Assembly (NCBI GenBank): GCA_938023075.1
Contig: CALHDG010000155.1
Coordinates: forward strand, 1-37,858
Reading direction: 5' to 3'
Source: an uncultured Chitinophagales bacterium
GTDB taxonomy: Bacteria; Bacteroidota; Bacteroidia; Chitinophagales; JAHDHT01
Length of the DNA: 37,858 bases
Part shown: piece by piece, positions 17,636-27,400 of the stretch
Layout: the number at the start of each line of letters is the position of its first letter
Position numbering within the stretch: the first letter of the stretch is position 1
Notes under the pieces: model-generated
Seen by the model: only the letters and a program-made list of their open reading frames with translations
Told to the model about the DNA's origin: nothing
Databases searched by the model: none
Made by a program: the position numbers and the translations under genes

Positions 17636-19192
17636 ATGTCACAAACCGGTGATCAGTTTAAAAAAATTATTGCCCATTGTAAAGAATATGGATACATTTT
17701 CCAATCGAGCGAAGTGTATGATGGCTTAGCGGCGGTGTATGATTATGGACCATATGGAGCAGAGTTGAAAAACAACATTAAAGCATATTGGTGGAAAGCC
17801 ATGGTGCATGCCAATGAAAATATTGTGGGTATTGATTCTGCTATTTTTATGCATCCTAAAATATGGAAAGCGAGTGGACACGTAGATGCATTTAATGATC
17901 CCTTGATTGATAACAAAGATTCTAAAAAAAGATATAGAGCAGATACCTTAATTGAAGAATACGTTGAGAAAAAATTAACTGCTAAAATTGAGAAAGAAGT
18001 TGCCAAAGCAGCGAAACGTTTTGGAGATAGTTTCGACCGGGAGCAGTTTGTAAGCACTAATCCACGGGTGGTTGCCAATGTGGAGAAAAGGAAAAAGGTG
18101 ATGGATCGTTTTACTGCGGCTATGGCAAATAATGATATGGCGGAGTTAAAGCAAATTATCATAGATGCGGAAATCAGCGACCCAATTAGTGGCACAAAAA
18201 ATTGGACAGATGTTAGACAGTTTAACTTAATGTTCAGCACACAAATGAGCAACATTGCCGGCAGTGAAGATGATAGCAAGTTGTATTTACGACCAGAAAC
18301 GGCACAAGGTATTTTTGTCAACTTTTTAAATGTGCAAAAAACAACGCGGCAAAAATTGCCTTTTGGAATTGCGCAAATTGGGAAAGCTTTTAGAAATGAA
18401 ATTGTTGCCCGTCAGTTTATTTTTAGAATGAAAGAATTTGAACAGATGGAGATGCAGTTTTTTGTGGCTCCGGGTACAGAAATGAAATGGTATGAACATT
18501 GGAAAGCCGAACGCTTAAAATGGCATCATCAAGTTACCCCTAATGAAAAGTTACGTTATCACGATCATGATAATTTAGCCCATTACGCCAATGCCGCAGT
18601 TGATATAGAGTTTGAATTTCCATTTGGTTTTAAAGAGTTGGAGGGCATACACTCCCGAACGGATTTTGATTTGAGGAGCCACCAGGAATTGTCGGGCAGA
18701 AAATTGCAATATTTCGACAATGAGAAAAATGAAAGCTATGTGCCTTATGTGGTAGAAACTTCAATTGGGGTAGATCGTATGTTTTTATCAGTTATTTCTA
18801 ATGCGTTTAAAGAAGAAGAAGTACCCGATGCCAAAGGTGGAACATCAACAAGAACGGTTTTAAATATTCATCCGGCATTGGCACCGGTAAAGGTTGCGGT
18901 ATTGCCTTTATTGAAAAAAGATGGATTACCGGAAGCGAGCAGGGCTATTATGGATGAGTTGAAATATGATCTTAATTGTTTTTATGAAGATAAAGATACG
19001 ATTGGTAAACGTTACCGTCGTCAAGATGCGGTTGGTACGCCATTTTGTATTACAATAGATCATCAAACTTTAGAAGATGATACAGTTACTTTACGCGATA
19101 GAGATTCCATGAAACAAGAGCGAATTAACAAAAATGCACTGTTAGATAAAGTAAAAGCAGCAACCAGTATGATTAACTTAATAAAAGCATAA
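17636..19192 (+). CDS. glyS: Glycine--tRNA ligase (dimeric type)
   Basis: A 518-residue class II synthetase that charges tRNA-Gly. It is the single-chain homodimeric type, not the alpha2beta2 form of Escherichia coli. The N-terminal part holds KASGHVDAFNDPL and RYRADTLIEEY. Class II motif 2 is FRNEIVARQFIFRMKEFEQMEMQFF, and motif 3 is GVDRMFL. ELSGRKLQYFD lies between them. The C-terminal anticodon-binding domain starts near NIHPALAPVKVAVLPL and includes DDIGKRYRRQD-like and VGTPFCITID segments. ATG at 17636 gives MSQTGDQFKKIIAHCKEYGY. A structured core repeat starts 15 bases past the stop. Confidence 0.96.
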   Translation: MSQTGDQFKKIIAHCKEYGYIFQSSEVYDGLAAVYDYGPYGAELKNNIKAYWWKAMVHANENIVGIDSAIFMHPKIWKASGHVDAFNDPLIDNKDSKKRYRADTLIEEYVEKKLTAKIEKEVAKAAKRFGDSFDREQFVSTNPRVVANVEKRKKVMDRFTAAMANNDMAELKQIIIDAEISDPISGTKNWTDVRQFNLMFSTQMSNIAGSEDDSKLYLRPETAQGIFVNFLNVQKTTRQKLPFGIAQIGKAFRNEIVARQFIFRMKEFEQMEMQFFVAPGTEMKWYEHWKAERLKWHHQVTPNEKLRYHDHDNLAHYANAAVDIEFEFPFGFKELEGIHSRTDFDLRSHQELSGRKLQYFDNEKNESYVPYVVETSIGVDRMFLSVISNAFKEEEVPDAKGGTSTRTVLNIHPALAPVKVAVLPLLKKDGLPEASRAIMDELKYDLNCFYEDKDTIGKRYRRQDAVGTPFCITIDHQTLEDDTVTLRDRDSMKQERINKNALLDKVKAATSMINLIKA

Positions 19193-19206
19193 TGCGAAAG
19201 TACGAA

Positions 19207-19335
19207 GAAGCGAACTATAAAGTTTAGCCCCGATTGCAGTGGTTATGCCGTTTGCAGCGTTGGCTTTGAAGCTGAGCACGGCATTTGAACGGAAAGCGGG
19301 ACTACCTTTAGCAATGAACACCGCACTTTCGCTTC
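19207..19335 (+). repeat. Structured core element with extended outer stem
   Basis: TAGCCCCGATTGCAGTGG begins at 19225 and AAAGCGGGAC ends near 19302. The inner stem here is ATGCCGT with ACGGCAT, a compensated variant of ATGCTGC/GCAGCAT in other copies. An outer stem, GAAGCGAA at 19207-19214 with TTCGCTTC at 19328-19335, encloses the core. An A-run follows, so on the plus strand it lacks the U-tract of an ordinary terminator. The full MITE-A arms are absent. It lies directly behind glyS. Confidence 0.8.
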
Positions 19336-19568
19336 TAAAAAAAAAATTTATTCAACATTTTTTTACTATTAGAATAGATGCATAGTTCAACAATTTCTTC
19401 ATCTATTTACAGTTATTAAAATGCTTAAGAAATGCGGAGAAAATAAATTTTCCAACTCTGACAAAGTCATTTTTTTGATAGACGAGTTGAAAAACACAGA
19501 CTTAGTGGGGCTAAGGCGAGGCTTTTCAAGGAAGTATATCGAAAAATAGCAAAGTCTGATGGTAAATT

Positions 19569-19576
19569 TATTTTTG
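19569..19576 (+). promoter_or_regulatory. -7 promoter element of the lysyl-oxidase-like gene
   Basis: TATTTTTG matches TAnnTTTG. It lies 48 bases before the ATG at 19625, giving a leader of about 40 bases. The preceding ~230 bases are gene-free. Confidence 0.55.
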
Positions 19577-19624
19577 TAGCATTTCTAAGGCACTGCTTGC
19601 TTATTCAATACTATAATTTGAACA

Positions 19625-21472
19625 ATGAGTCATCACAAATATATTTTAATTTACCTTTTTTCTATCTTATCGTTTGGCGGCTTTTCACAGAAAGTAGTGC
19701 CGGGTGGGAACGGTTTAATACCTGATTTTCCGAAGGATACTTGTTTTAAACTGAATCTGGCTGATGTATTTCCGGCAACCTTAGATACCATTTTTGGCTT
19801 GGAAAAATTGTGTGTCAATATTATCCATCCCGATCCGAAAGAATTGGATATTTATTTAGTTGCTCCAGATGAAAATTCGGTGGAAATTAGCACCGATAAT
19901 GGGAATGGAGAAGATATTATTGCTACTTGTTTTAGCATGAGTAGTGCCATTCCGGTTACCGCCGTTAATCAATTGAATGATGTGGAAGTAATACCAGAAG
20001 CTAATTTGGGTGAATTGAATAATGGACAAATGTCCGTTGGTTTATGGCAGCTTTGCATTACCGATGATACCGAAGGAAATTCTGGGGAGTTAGTTTCGTG
20101 GGAGGTGCATTTGGGCGATAATCCGCCGCCACCAGAAGCTGCTACAATTAGTCCGGTTTGTAATACCAATATTACCATTGGCTGTGCTTGCCCCGATGGA
20201 GGAACCAATTGCTTTTTATTACCCGATATTATTATTGCCGAACAGATTATGAGAGAGCAGCATACTGAATTTCCAGGAAAACTGACGGTTACTACCGCAA
20301 CTTCTAATATTGGTTATGGACCTTTAGAATTTAGAGGCACCGGACAGTGGTTTTGTGAAGGCGAACCAGCTCCTGCAGAAGAATATTGTAACAATTATGA
20401 ATTTCCTGAACAATTGGTGGTTCAACGGATTTATCGAAGATTTCCTGATCAAAATTCAGGTTTTGTTGACCGAGAAGCGGGAACGATGAAACATCATGCT
20501 GAGGAAGGACATGATCATCCGCATATTGATAATTGGGCTTTCAACACGTTGAGAATTAGAGGTATTGACCCTGACCCCACTAAATGGCCCATTGTTGGTG
20601 AAGGAACCAAAGTTTCTTTTTGTGCTGAAAATTCGATCCCTTGTTTTGACTATAATTTTTTCTGTGAATATGATTCGGTTTTTTTAGATGTGAATGACAT
20701 GGAGAATGCTCGCATGGGGCAAGTTTATGAATGTAACGCTACGGTACAAGGTGTTTCTGTAGGCTATTCAGACATTTACGGGCAAACTTTAGAAGGACAG
20801 GATATTTCTTTTAGTCCGAATGTGTGTAATGGTAAATATTATGTGGTTAGCGAGTTTGATCCGGATAGTATTTTTCAAGAATTGAATGAAAACAACAATG
20901 TTACCTTTATTGAAATTGAACTTAAAGAACAGTCAGAAGATTGTTGTTCGGTTGATTTTAGTGAACAGCAGTTAGAAATGAATGGCAGTTTTGTTCAATT
21001 TATTGATCGATCGATGCCTATACCAGATAAATGGATTTGGGAATTTGGCGATGGCAAAGCCAGTACTGAGCAATTTCCAGTACATGAATATGCGCAACCG
21101 GGTAATTATTCGGTAACCTTAAGTACCGAAAATCATTTAGGCTGTACCTCTTTTAAAACTATAGAAGTGATGGTTGATTCTGTTAAAGTTGGTATTGATG
21201 AAAATATAGTTAATCAATTTAATTATCAATCAACCTTAGTACCCAACCCCATGAAAGAAACGGCTATTTTTAGTTACTCCATTCATAAAACCGGTTTTGT
21301 TCGGGTAGATGTTTTAGATGCCACCGGAAGGTTGGTTCAAAACTTACAACCCCTTAAAAAGCAAACTTCTGGAGACTATCAGTTAGCTTTAAGTGATTTG
21401 CAGAAAGGTATTTATCTAATTCAAACCAATTTAAACGGCTACTCCATTTTTAAGAAGTTAGTGGTTTTGTAG
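19625..21472 (+). CDS. Secreted lysyl-oxidase-like protein with P domain, PKD domain and T9SS sorting domain
   Basis: A 615-residue exported protein with signal peptide to about residue 21. Residues about 35-165 form a proprotein-convertase P-like jelly roll (KELDIYLVAPDEN, GLWQLCITDDTEGNSGEL). Residues about 198-435 match the lysyl oxidase family: H296-x-H298-x-H300 (GHDHPH) corresponds to the copper ligands. Lys329 in EGTKVSFC and Tyr385 in GYSDIYGQ fall where the lysyl tyrosylquinone cofactor residues of animal enzymes lie. The family-typical C, GQDISF, NGKYYVVSEFDPD and ELNENNN segments are present. A PKD domain (WEFGDG) spans about 442-518 and a type A sorting domain about 535-615. It would act outside the cell, possibly oxidising amines or cross-linking surface proteins; activity is inferred. 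Confidence 0.9.
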   Translation: MSHHKYILIYLFSILSFGGFSQKVVPGGNGLIPDFPKDTCFKLNLADVFPATLDTIFGLEKLCVNIIHPDPKELDIYLVAPDENSVEISTDNGNGEDIIATCFSMSSAIPVTAVNQLNDVEVIPEANLGELNNGQMSVGLWQLCITDDTEGNSGELVSWEVHLGDNPPPPEAATISPVCNTNITIGCACPDGGTNCFLLPDIIIAEQIMREQHTEFPGKLTVTTATSNIGYGPLEFRGTGQWFCEGEPAPAEEYCNNYEFPEQLVVQRIYRRFPDQNSGFVDREAGTMKHHAEEGHDHPHIDNWAFNTLRIRGIDPDPTKWPIVGEGTKVSFCAENSIPCFDYNFFCEYDSVFLDVNDMENARMGQVYECNATVQGVSVGYSDIYGQTLEGQDISFSPNVCNGKYYVVSEFDPDSIFQELNENNNVTFIEIELKEQSEDCCSVDFSEQQLEMNGSFVQFIDRSMPIPDKWIWEFGDGKASTEQFPVHEYAQPGNYSVTLSTENHLGCTSFKTIEVMVDSVKVGIDENIVNQFNYQSTLVPNPMKETAIFSYSIHKTGFVRVDVLDATGRLVQNLQPLKKQTSGDYQLALSDLQKGIYLIQTNLNGYSIFKKLVVL

Positions 21473-21608
21473 CGAAACCCTCGTAAAATGAAGAACGATA
21501 TAACATTGATACATCAGAGTCTTCGGTGAGATACTTTGATTGGGACTAGGTGACATCTTTTTTGAGAAGGTGTCATCTCTACAATCAAAATTTTAAGTTG
21601 ATTTTTTT

Positions 21609-21856
21609 AATAAGTGTATCGAAACAATAAAGCAGTTGACACTTTTGCTATAATTTTTTTGAAGCGAAACCTTATAGCATTATAATAACGTAGGTCCCGC
21701 TTTCCACTCAAATGCTGCGCCTACGCACAAATGCCAACGCTTCATGCAGCATAACCGCTGCAATCGGGGCTAGTTTAAAAACATCGGTTCTTCGTACAAA
21801 GCAAAACGGAGGCACTCAAAATCAGAAACAGTATCAACCACTTGATAAACTAGTCT
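21609..21856 (-). mobile_element. MITE-A copy 3 (248 bp), complete, inverted
   Basis: Read on the minus strand it has the family order: left end near ACTAGTTTATCAAGTGG, CGAAGAACCGATG, core TAGCCCCGATTGCAGCGG (21772 down to 21695) with arms ATGCTGC/GCAGCAT, AAAGCGGGAC, TTTCGCTTCAAAAAAA, GTCAACTGCTTTATTG, and a degenerate right end. Flanks are seven T on each side (21602-21608 and 21857-21863), consistent with a 7-bp target duplication, though homopolymers are weak evidence on their own. It sits 136 bases behind the lysyl-oxidase-like gene. Confidence 0.85.
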
Positions 21857-22251
21857 TTTTTTTCGATGATTAAAACAAACTCTCAGAGGAGTAAAATTTT
21901 GGTAACAGATAAGGTAACAAAAAGGTTAAGCCCCAGAGGAGCGACACTTTGACTGCTACCCAATTGGTGCCACTGTGCTGCAGTTATCTCCTTGTTCAGT
22001 TAAATTTTACTACTAAGTTATCTTCCCTCTTAAACAATATAAATTTCACTCGAAGATTGTCCCAATATTATTAATATTTATTCCTACTAAATTTGAGATT
22101 TTTAAGTTTGGTTAGGCTATAAAAATGGTAGACATTAATTGACGGAACAACAAATCGTAATTCATAATTTAGATCAATAGAAGTGGATTCCATAAAACTT
22201 GTAGTAGAACCTAATATCCTAAATACTTATAATAATAATAATATCACTGTT
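21857..22251. other. Gene-free stretch before the small lipoprotein gene
   Basis: No gene is seen. Around 21880-21960 lie CTCAGAGGAGTAAAATTTTGG and AGCCCCAGAGGAGCGACA, which resemble pieces of the AGCCCCAGAGGGGCGACA-type dispersed repeats common in this phylum. The rest is A/T-rich and featureless. Just before the MITE, at 21535-21589, TTTGATTG and CAATCAAA could pair across two direct copies of a GGTGxCATCT segment. Confidence 0.35.
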
Positions 22252-22644
22252 TTAAATAGCTGCTTCATTTAAGCAATAGGAATTCCATTTTTTCTGATCT
22301 TCATAGGCTTCCCGAACATATATAGGATCATAATAATATTGAACCTTATCTAAAAAGCACATACAAAATTTTATGGCATCGTATTCTTTGCCCAAATTTT
22401 CAAACATAGATTCACAATAGCGTTGTTGAAAATCCATTTGGTCTTTTGTCCAGCCATCTTTTGAAACTATGGTAATTCCTTTTTCTGACTTTGGTACACC
22501 ACCATCTAAATACTCCAATTCTACCAGTTGCCTATTATTAGAGTTAGTTGTTTTGTCTGCTTGCTTAGTTGAGCTATTGGTTTGACAAGCTTGCATTAAA
22601 ATAAACACACTTAACCATAGCCATGCTATATTTTTATTCAACAT
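22252..22644 (-). CDS. Small cysteine-containing lipoprotein, unknown function
   Basis: A 130-residue protein with a clear lipoprotein signal: MLNKNIAWLWLSVFILMQAC, Cys20 being the lipid site. A low-complexity Ser/Thr/Asn linker follows. The C-terminal 70 residues contain RYCESM, KFCMCFL and NSYC, four spaced cysteines that could form two disulfides or a metal site, with a helical, aromatic-rich pattern. I do not recognise the family. The start is 15 bases past the pckA stop on the same strand, so it is probably the second gene of a pckA transcript, though a functional link is unknown. Confidence 0.75.
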   Translation of the reverse strand: MLNKNIAWLWLSVFILMQACQTNSSTKQADKTTNSNNRQLVELEYLDGGVPKSEKGITIVSKDGWTKDQMDFQQRYCESMFENLGKEYDAIKFCMCFLDKVQYYYDPIYVREAYEDQKKWNSYCLNEAAI

Positions 22645-22659
22645 CTTACAAAGATATAT

Positions 22660-24294
22660 TTACGATAATTTAGAAAGATTAGGTTCTGGTACAGCCGCTA
22701 GTACATCCTCATCTACTATAGAAGCAAATTTCTCAAAATTGGCTTTAAACTGTTCCGCCAGATAATTTGCCTTGGTATAATAAGCTCTATCATCCTTCCA
22801 GGTTTCTCTTGGGCTTAACACCGATGAAGGAACATTTGGGCAAGCCGACGGTATAGACACTTTAAATACTGAATGAGTTCTAAAACCGGCATTATTTACC
22901 ATACCGCTTAGTACTCCATTAATCATTGCGCGTGTATATTTTAAAGAGATCCTCTCCCCTATTCCATAAGGTCCACCGGTCCATCCGGTATTAATTAACC
23001 AAACATGGGTTTCACCATTCGCTAACTTCTCTCCTAACATTTCAGCATATTTCACCGGATTTAAAGGCAAAAAAGGAGCTCCGTAACAAGGGCTAAAAAC
23101 ACTAACCGGATCTTTAATACCTGTTTCCGTACCGGCTACTTTAGCAGTATAGCCTGAAAGAAAATGAAACATGGCTTGAGGAATCGACAATTTTGAAATA
23201 GGCGGTAAAACCCCATGAGCATCGCATGTTAAAAAGAATATATTTTTTGGAATGCCTCCACAAGAAGGCTCTAAACGATTTTCAATATGATAAATTGGAT
23301 AAGAAGTCCGAGTGTTTTGCGTGACTTCTGTATTTTTATAATCTACTATACGTTTATTTTCTAAAAACCTTGTATTTTCAACTATCGCTCCAAATTTAAT
23401 CGCATTATAAATTTCTGGTTCTTGCTCTCGTTCCAAGTCTATTACCTTAGCATAACAACCCCCTTCAAAATTAAATACCGTTGTTGCCGACCAACCGTGT
23501 TCATCATCTCCAATTAATTTTCTGGAACTATCGGCAGACAAAGTTGTTTTACCGGTACCTGAAAGCCCAAAAAACAAAGCGGTATCAAAGTCTTTACCAA
23601 CATTGGCAGAACAATGCATCGGTAAAACATTATCATTAACAGGTAGCAAATAATTTAGTACAGAAAAAATACTTTTTTTCATTTCACCAGCATAACCGGT
23701 ACCTCCAATTAATACTACTTTTTCGGTAAGATTAACAATTACAAAATTTTGATCTTTTGTTCCATCGTGGGTAGGGTTTGCCAAAAAATCTGGAATACAA
23801 ATTACGGTATATTCTGGTATAAAATCTTTTAGTTTATAGTCTTCTGGGCGTATAAACATATTGTAGCAAAATAAATTATGCCAAGCTAAGGTGTTAATAA
23901 ATCGTACCCGAATTCTGTAAGTTTTATCTGCTCCGGCATATCCATCTCGAACATATAATTTTTTGGATTGTAGATAACCAGTCATCTTATTAAAAATCTT
24001 TTCATAATGATCTTGAGAAATTGCTTGGTTAATCTCACCCCAATCAATGGTAGATTCTGTGGTAGCATCTTTAACGATGTAGCGATCTTTAGGGCTTCTT
24101 CCTGTATATTTTCCGGTATCACACATCAAGGCACCATTGTCGGTTAGCACACCTTCGCGGTTAATTAAGGCTTGTTCAATAAGTTGCGAAGGACTTAGGT
24201 TTATTTTAATTTCATTAGAATTTAAAATCTCCTTAATGGATACATCAGTAGATTTTTCTGATTTATAGGGAGACTGAATATCAATTTTGCTCAT
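22660..24294 (-). CDS. pckA: ATP-dependent phosphoenolpyruvate carboxykinase
   Basis: PckA decarboxylates and phosphorylates oxaloacetate to phosphoenolpyruvate with ATP, the entry step of gluconeogenesis, in the cytosol. The protein is 544 residues with RSPKD at 66-70 (substrate binding), the kinase-1a P-loop GLSGTGKT at 243-250, kinase-2 LIGDDEHGW at 260-268, and NTGWTGGPYG, all typical of the ATP-dependent family (about 530-540 residues). The ATG at 24294 (MSKIDIQ) is chosen over one at 24339, because the -7 element at 24321-24328 lies between them and the transcript would not include the upstream ATG. The small lipoprotein gene follows 15 bases downstream. Confidence 0.96.
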   Translation of the reverse strand: MSKIDIQSPYKSEKSTDVSIKEILNSNEIKINLSPSQLIEQALINREGVLTDNGALMCDTGKYTGRSPKDRYIVKDATTESTIDWGEINQAISQDHYEKIFNKMTGYLQSKKLYVRDGYAGADKTYRIRVRFINTLAWHNLFCYNMFIRPEDYKLKDFIPEYTVICIPDFLANPTHDGTKDQNFVIVNLTEKVVLIGGTGYAGEMKKSIFSVLNYLLPVNDNVLPMHCSANVGKDFDTALFFGLSGTGKTTLSADSSRKLIGDDEHGWSATTVFNFEGGCYAKVIDLEREQEPEIYNAIKFGAIVENTRFLENKRIVDYKNTEVTQNTRTSYPIYHIENRLEPSCGGIPKNIFFLTCDAHGVLPPISKLSIPQAMFHFLSGYTAKVAGTETGIKDPVSVFSPCYGAPFLPLNPVKYAEMLGEKLANGETHVWLINTGWTGGPYGIGERISLKYTRAMINGVLSGMVNNAGFRTHSVFKVSIPSACPNVPSSVLSPRETWKDDRAYYTKANYLAEQFKANFEKFASIVDEDVLAAVPEPNLSKLS

Positions 24295-24320
24295 TGTTTT
24301 AATTTTAAATAGTGGTGGTG

Positions 24321-24328
24321 CAAAAGTA
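24321..24328 (-). promoter_or_regulatory. pckA -7 promoter element
   Basis: On the minus strand TACTTTTG matches TAnnTTTG, giving a transcript start near 24315 and a leader of about 20 bases to the ATG at 24294. The bidirectional hairpin at 24346-24379 lies just upstream, so the promoter is insulated from the preceding gene. Confidence 0.65.
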
Positions 24329-24345
24329 ACTAAATGCACTTAAAA

Positions 24346-24379
24346 AAAAAGGACAGCTTTTGGTAAAGCTGTCCTTTTT
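24346..24379 (-). terminator. Strong Rho-independent terminator
   Basis: AAAAAGGACAGCTTT and AAAGCTGTCCTTTTT form a perfect 15-bp stem with loop TGGT, followed on the minus strand by a run of T. It lies 26 bases past the stop of the 1255-residue protein gene and upstream of the pckA promoter. Being symmetrical with T runs on both strands, it could work in either direction. Confidence 0.92.
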
Positions 24380-24404
24380 ATAATAATTTATGTTATTTCG
24401 AAAA

Positions 24405-27400
24405 TTACTGTTTTACAAAACGCTTGGTAGCTACTTTGTTATCATTTAAAAGTGTAATAAAGTATACGCCCGATGTTAAACCATTTAAATTTAAATTATA
24501 GAAATTCAAACCATTAATTGATTCTATTTGTAGATCTTGAATAGATCGACCAACCATATCGTAAATTTTAATTTCAGTTATACCGGCAACCGCCTGATAG
24601 TTAACCTGAAGATTAGAAATAACTGGTATTGGTAAAATAGAATTAATATTTAATGCAGTACTTTCACTACGTTGAACATCAACAACACCTACAAAATTAA
24701 CAGTACCATCATTATCTGTCTGCTCTAATTTATAGGTACTCATACCAGCAGGGGCATTTCTATCTAATAACTTATAATTACTAGTGGTATTTTTTGTTCC
24801 ATTTCCTTTTACGGTTCCAATTTCTACAAATTGACCATTTTCTATAGATCGATATAAAGTAAAGTAATCGTTCTCAATTTCAGAACCAGTAATCCACTTA
24901 ATTAAATTACCTTCTTCCAAAGCAGAACCATCTAAAGTAATTAAGCTAATTGGTAATTTAATACATTGTACCGGACCTGAATCAAAAGTGTCTGAACATC
25001 CATTTTGGTCAACAACAGTCACCATATAAGAATCACCATCACTAAATACACCAGAAATAGGATAGGTTCCAGCACCCACGCCACTCAATAAGTTATCACC
25101 GGTTACACTGTAAGTAGCAGAAGCATCACATGCTGGATAACCGCCGCTTATGGTGTAGTTTACAGAAAATTCGCCTACACTGTTATCGCAAACCTCTTCG
25201 CCTTCAATTGAAATTGGAGGAACCCAAAGTGCTGGAGTACCTGGCAATACAATTAAACAATCACTTGTTAAATCAGGTGCTCCTGTTCCATCATCCGGTC
25301 CAAATACATATGATATGTATAATTGATCACACGAATTACCCGAATCGGCAAAAGAACCGGTGGCATTAACTGCAATAATAGTACCGGCTTGATCTGTTCC
25401 GCTGGTATGTAAGGCATAAACTCCCACGTCTCCAGGTGCGAGAACAGAACCAGTTTGAACAGAACTTAATTGTGCACCAGCACAAGCAATTAATGGTACT
25501 TGCGACATAACACCCGGCTCATTTCTACAACCACATTCAGGAGCATCGGAAGAATAAGATGCAACACAGTTTTTGGAATCGGTTACGTTTAGCGAAAATG
25601 GTGTACCATCTGCAAAAGGACCATAAACAACCGGAACGTTATAAGTATGCTGCCCGGTGCCAGAACCTGAAACCGTGTAAACTTGTGCGTTGTTAAATTG
25701 AGGGGTACCACCAGTTATATTAATAGTGGCAGTATATCCATCATCTGTACATTCTAAGGTTACATCAACTACAATTGGGGCAAGAAAAATAATTTCTGTA
25801 CCTGCAGATATCTGACAAGCCGAATCGACATCTGGACATCCAGATGCTCCCGGTGGACCTACAATAGCAGATATATACAAGGCAGAATTATCTGGTAAGG
25901 AAGCCGGTTGACTAAACAAACCACTTGAATTTTGATCATATACAGTTCCTAATTGATCTGTAGGAGAATCGTGCAATATATAACATACCACGTGACCTGG
26001 GTTTAAGTCTAAAGTAGCAGTACCTGAACCGTTTAAACCTGTATTTTCTGCACAAACCCAAATAGCATTTGTTGGCATTGTTGCTGTACTGGTACAAGCC
26101 TCTACTTCAAATGTAGCACAATCATGATCATCTTCATCACCGTTTTCATTGTTTATCGCATTATCAACACAAGAGCCATCATTATTTGGATCATTATCGG
26201 CAGTAGAATCTATATCGGTTGCTGTGTTACCGAAAGGATCTTGTGCTGAACTAATTTCAGCTAAGTTTGTATAAGAACCGCTTTGTACATCAGGATTTAT
26301 TGTAAACGAAATACTAACACTTGCCTGAGCACCGGCAGCAACCGGACCAGCAATGGTAGTGGTAGCAGAGGCACCATCAGCAGCAAGCGACCAATTTCCA
26401 TCTGTTAAAGTTAAACCGGCAGGTATATAATCGGTAATTACAATATTTTGAGCAGCTTCCTGACCTTGATTATACACTGTTATAGTAAAAGAAATAGCAT
26501 CTCCCGGCTCAAACGGACCAGCAGAATCTAATACTTTTGTTAAGGCTAAGTCAAACACTGGATCTACAATTTCTATTGTAGCTAAATCATGATCATCTTC
26601 ATCGCCACCAGCATTGTTTAATTCATCATCAACCGGTGTTCCATCATTACTGTTATTCATATCAGGTGTAGAATCTGCATCAACACCCGGATTTCCGAAC
26701 ATATCATCAGCAGAAGCGATTTCTGAAAAGTTGGTTTCGGTAGAAGAACCGGCAGTATTAGGAACTGAAAAGGTAATATTTACTGAAGATGAGGCACCAG
26801 GAGCTATTGGACCAGCTATAGTTGTAGTTGCTGTAGTGCCCATTTGTGTCCAAGCTGCATCATTTAAAGTTAAACCTGCAGGTATATAATCAGCCACTAC
26901 AATATTTTGTGCCGAGGCTTCGCCCTGATTATAAACGGTGATGGTAAAAGTTACATTATCACCAGGCTGTATAGTTGAACTTTGACCCGCTGCCAAAGTT
27001 TTCATTAAAGCCAAATCAAATACCGGTACATTTACCGCTACTGTTGCGAAATCGTGATCATCTTCATCTCCCATTGATCCGTCTGTAACATTATCGATAG
27101 GTGTTCCATCATTATTCGGATCGTTATCTGGAGTAGAATCCAAATCATCTGCAGGATTACCGGCAAGATCTTCAAAGTTTTCTATTTCAGCAAAATTCAT
27201 ATAAGAACCAGCATCCGTTCCAGGAACTACGGTTAATGTAATATCAACTGTTGTACTAGCACCAGTTGCAAGAGGTCCGGCTATTTCTGTTGTTGCTGTA
27301 TTACCAACTGCCGTCCAATCTGCATCATTTAAAACAAAACCGGAAGGAATATAATCAACAATATTAATTCCCATAACAGAGAAAGAACCTTGATTAAAAA

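Noticed and set aside
19207-19335. Ordinary Rho-independent terminator of glyS
   Set aside because: The hairpin is followed by A, not T, on the plus strand and is a member of a dispersed family, although it may still affect the transcript end.
21957-21980. Sigma-54-like TGGCACC on the minus strand
   Set aside because: The downstream half reads AATTGGGTA, with no TTG(C/T) at the required spacing.
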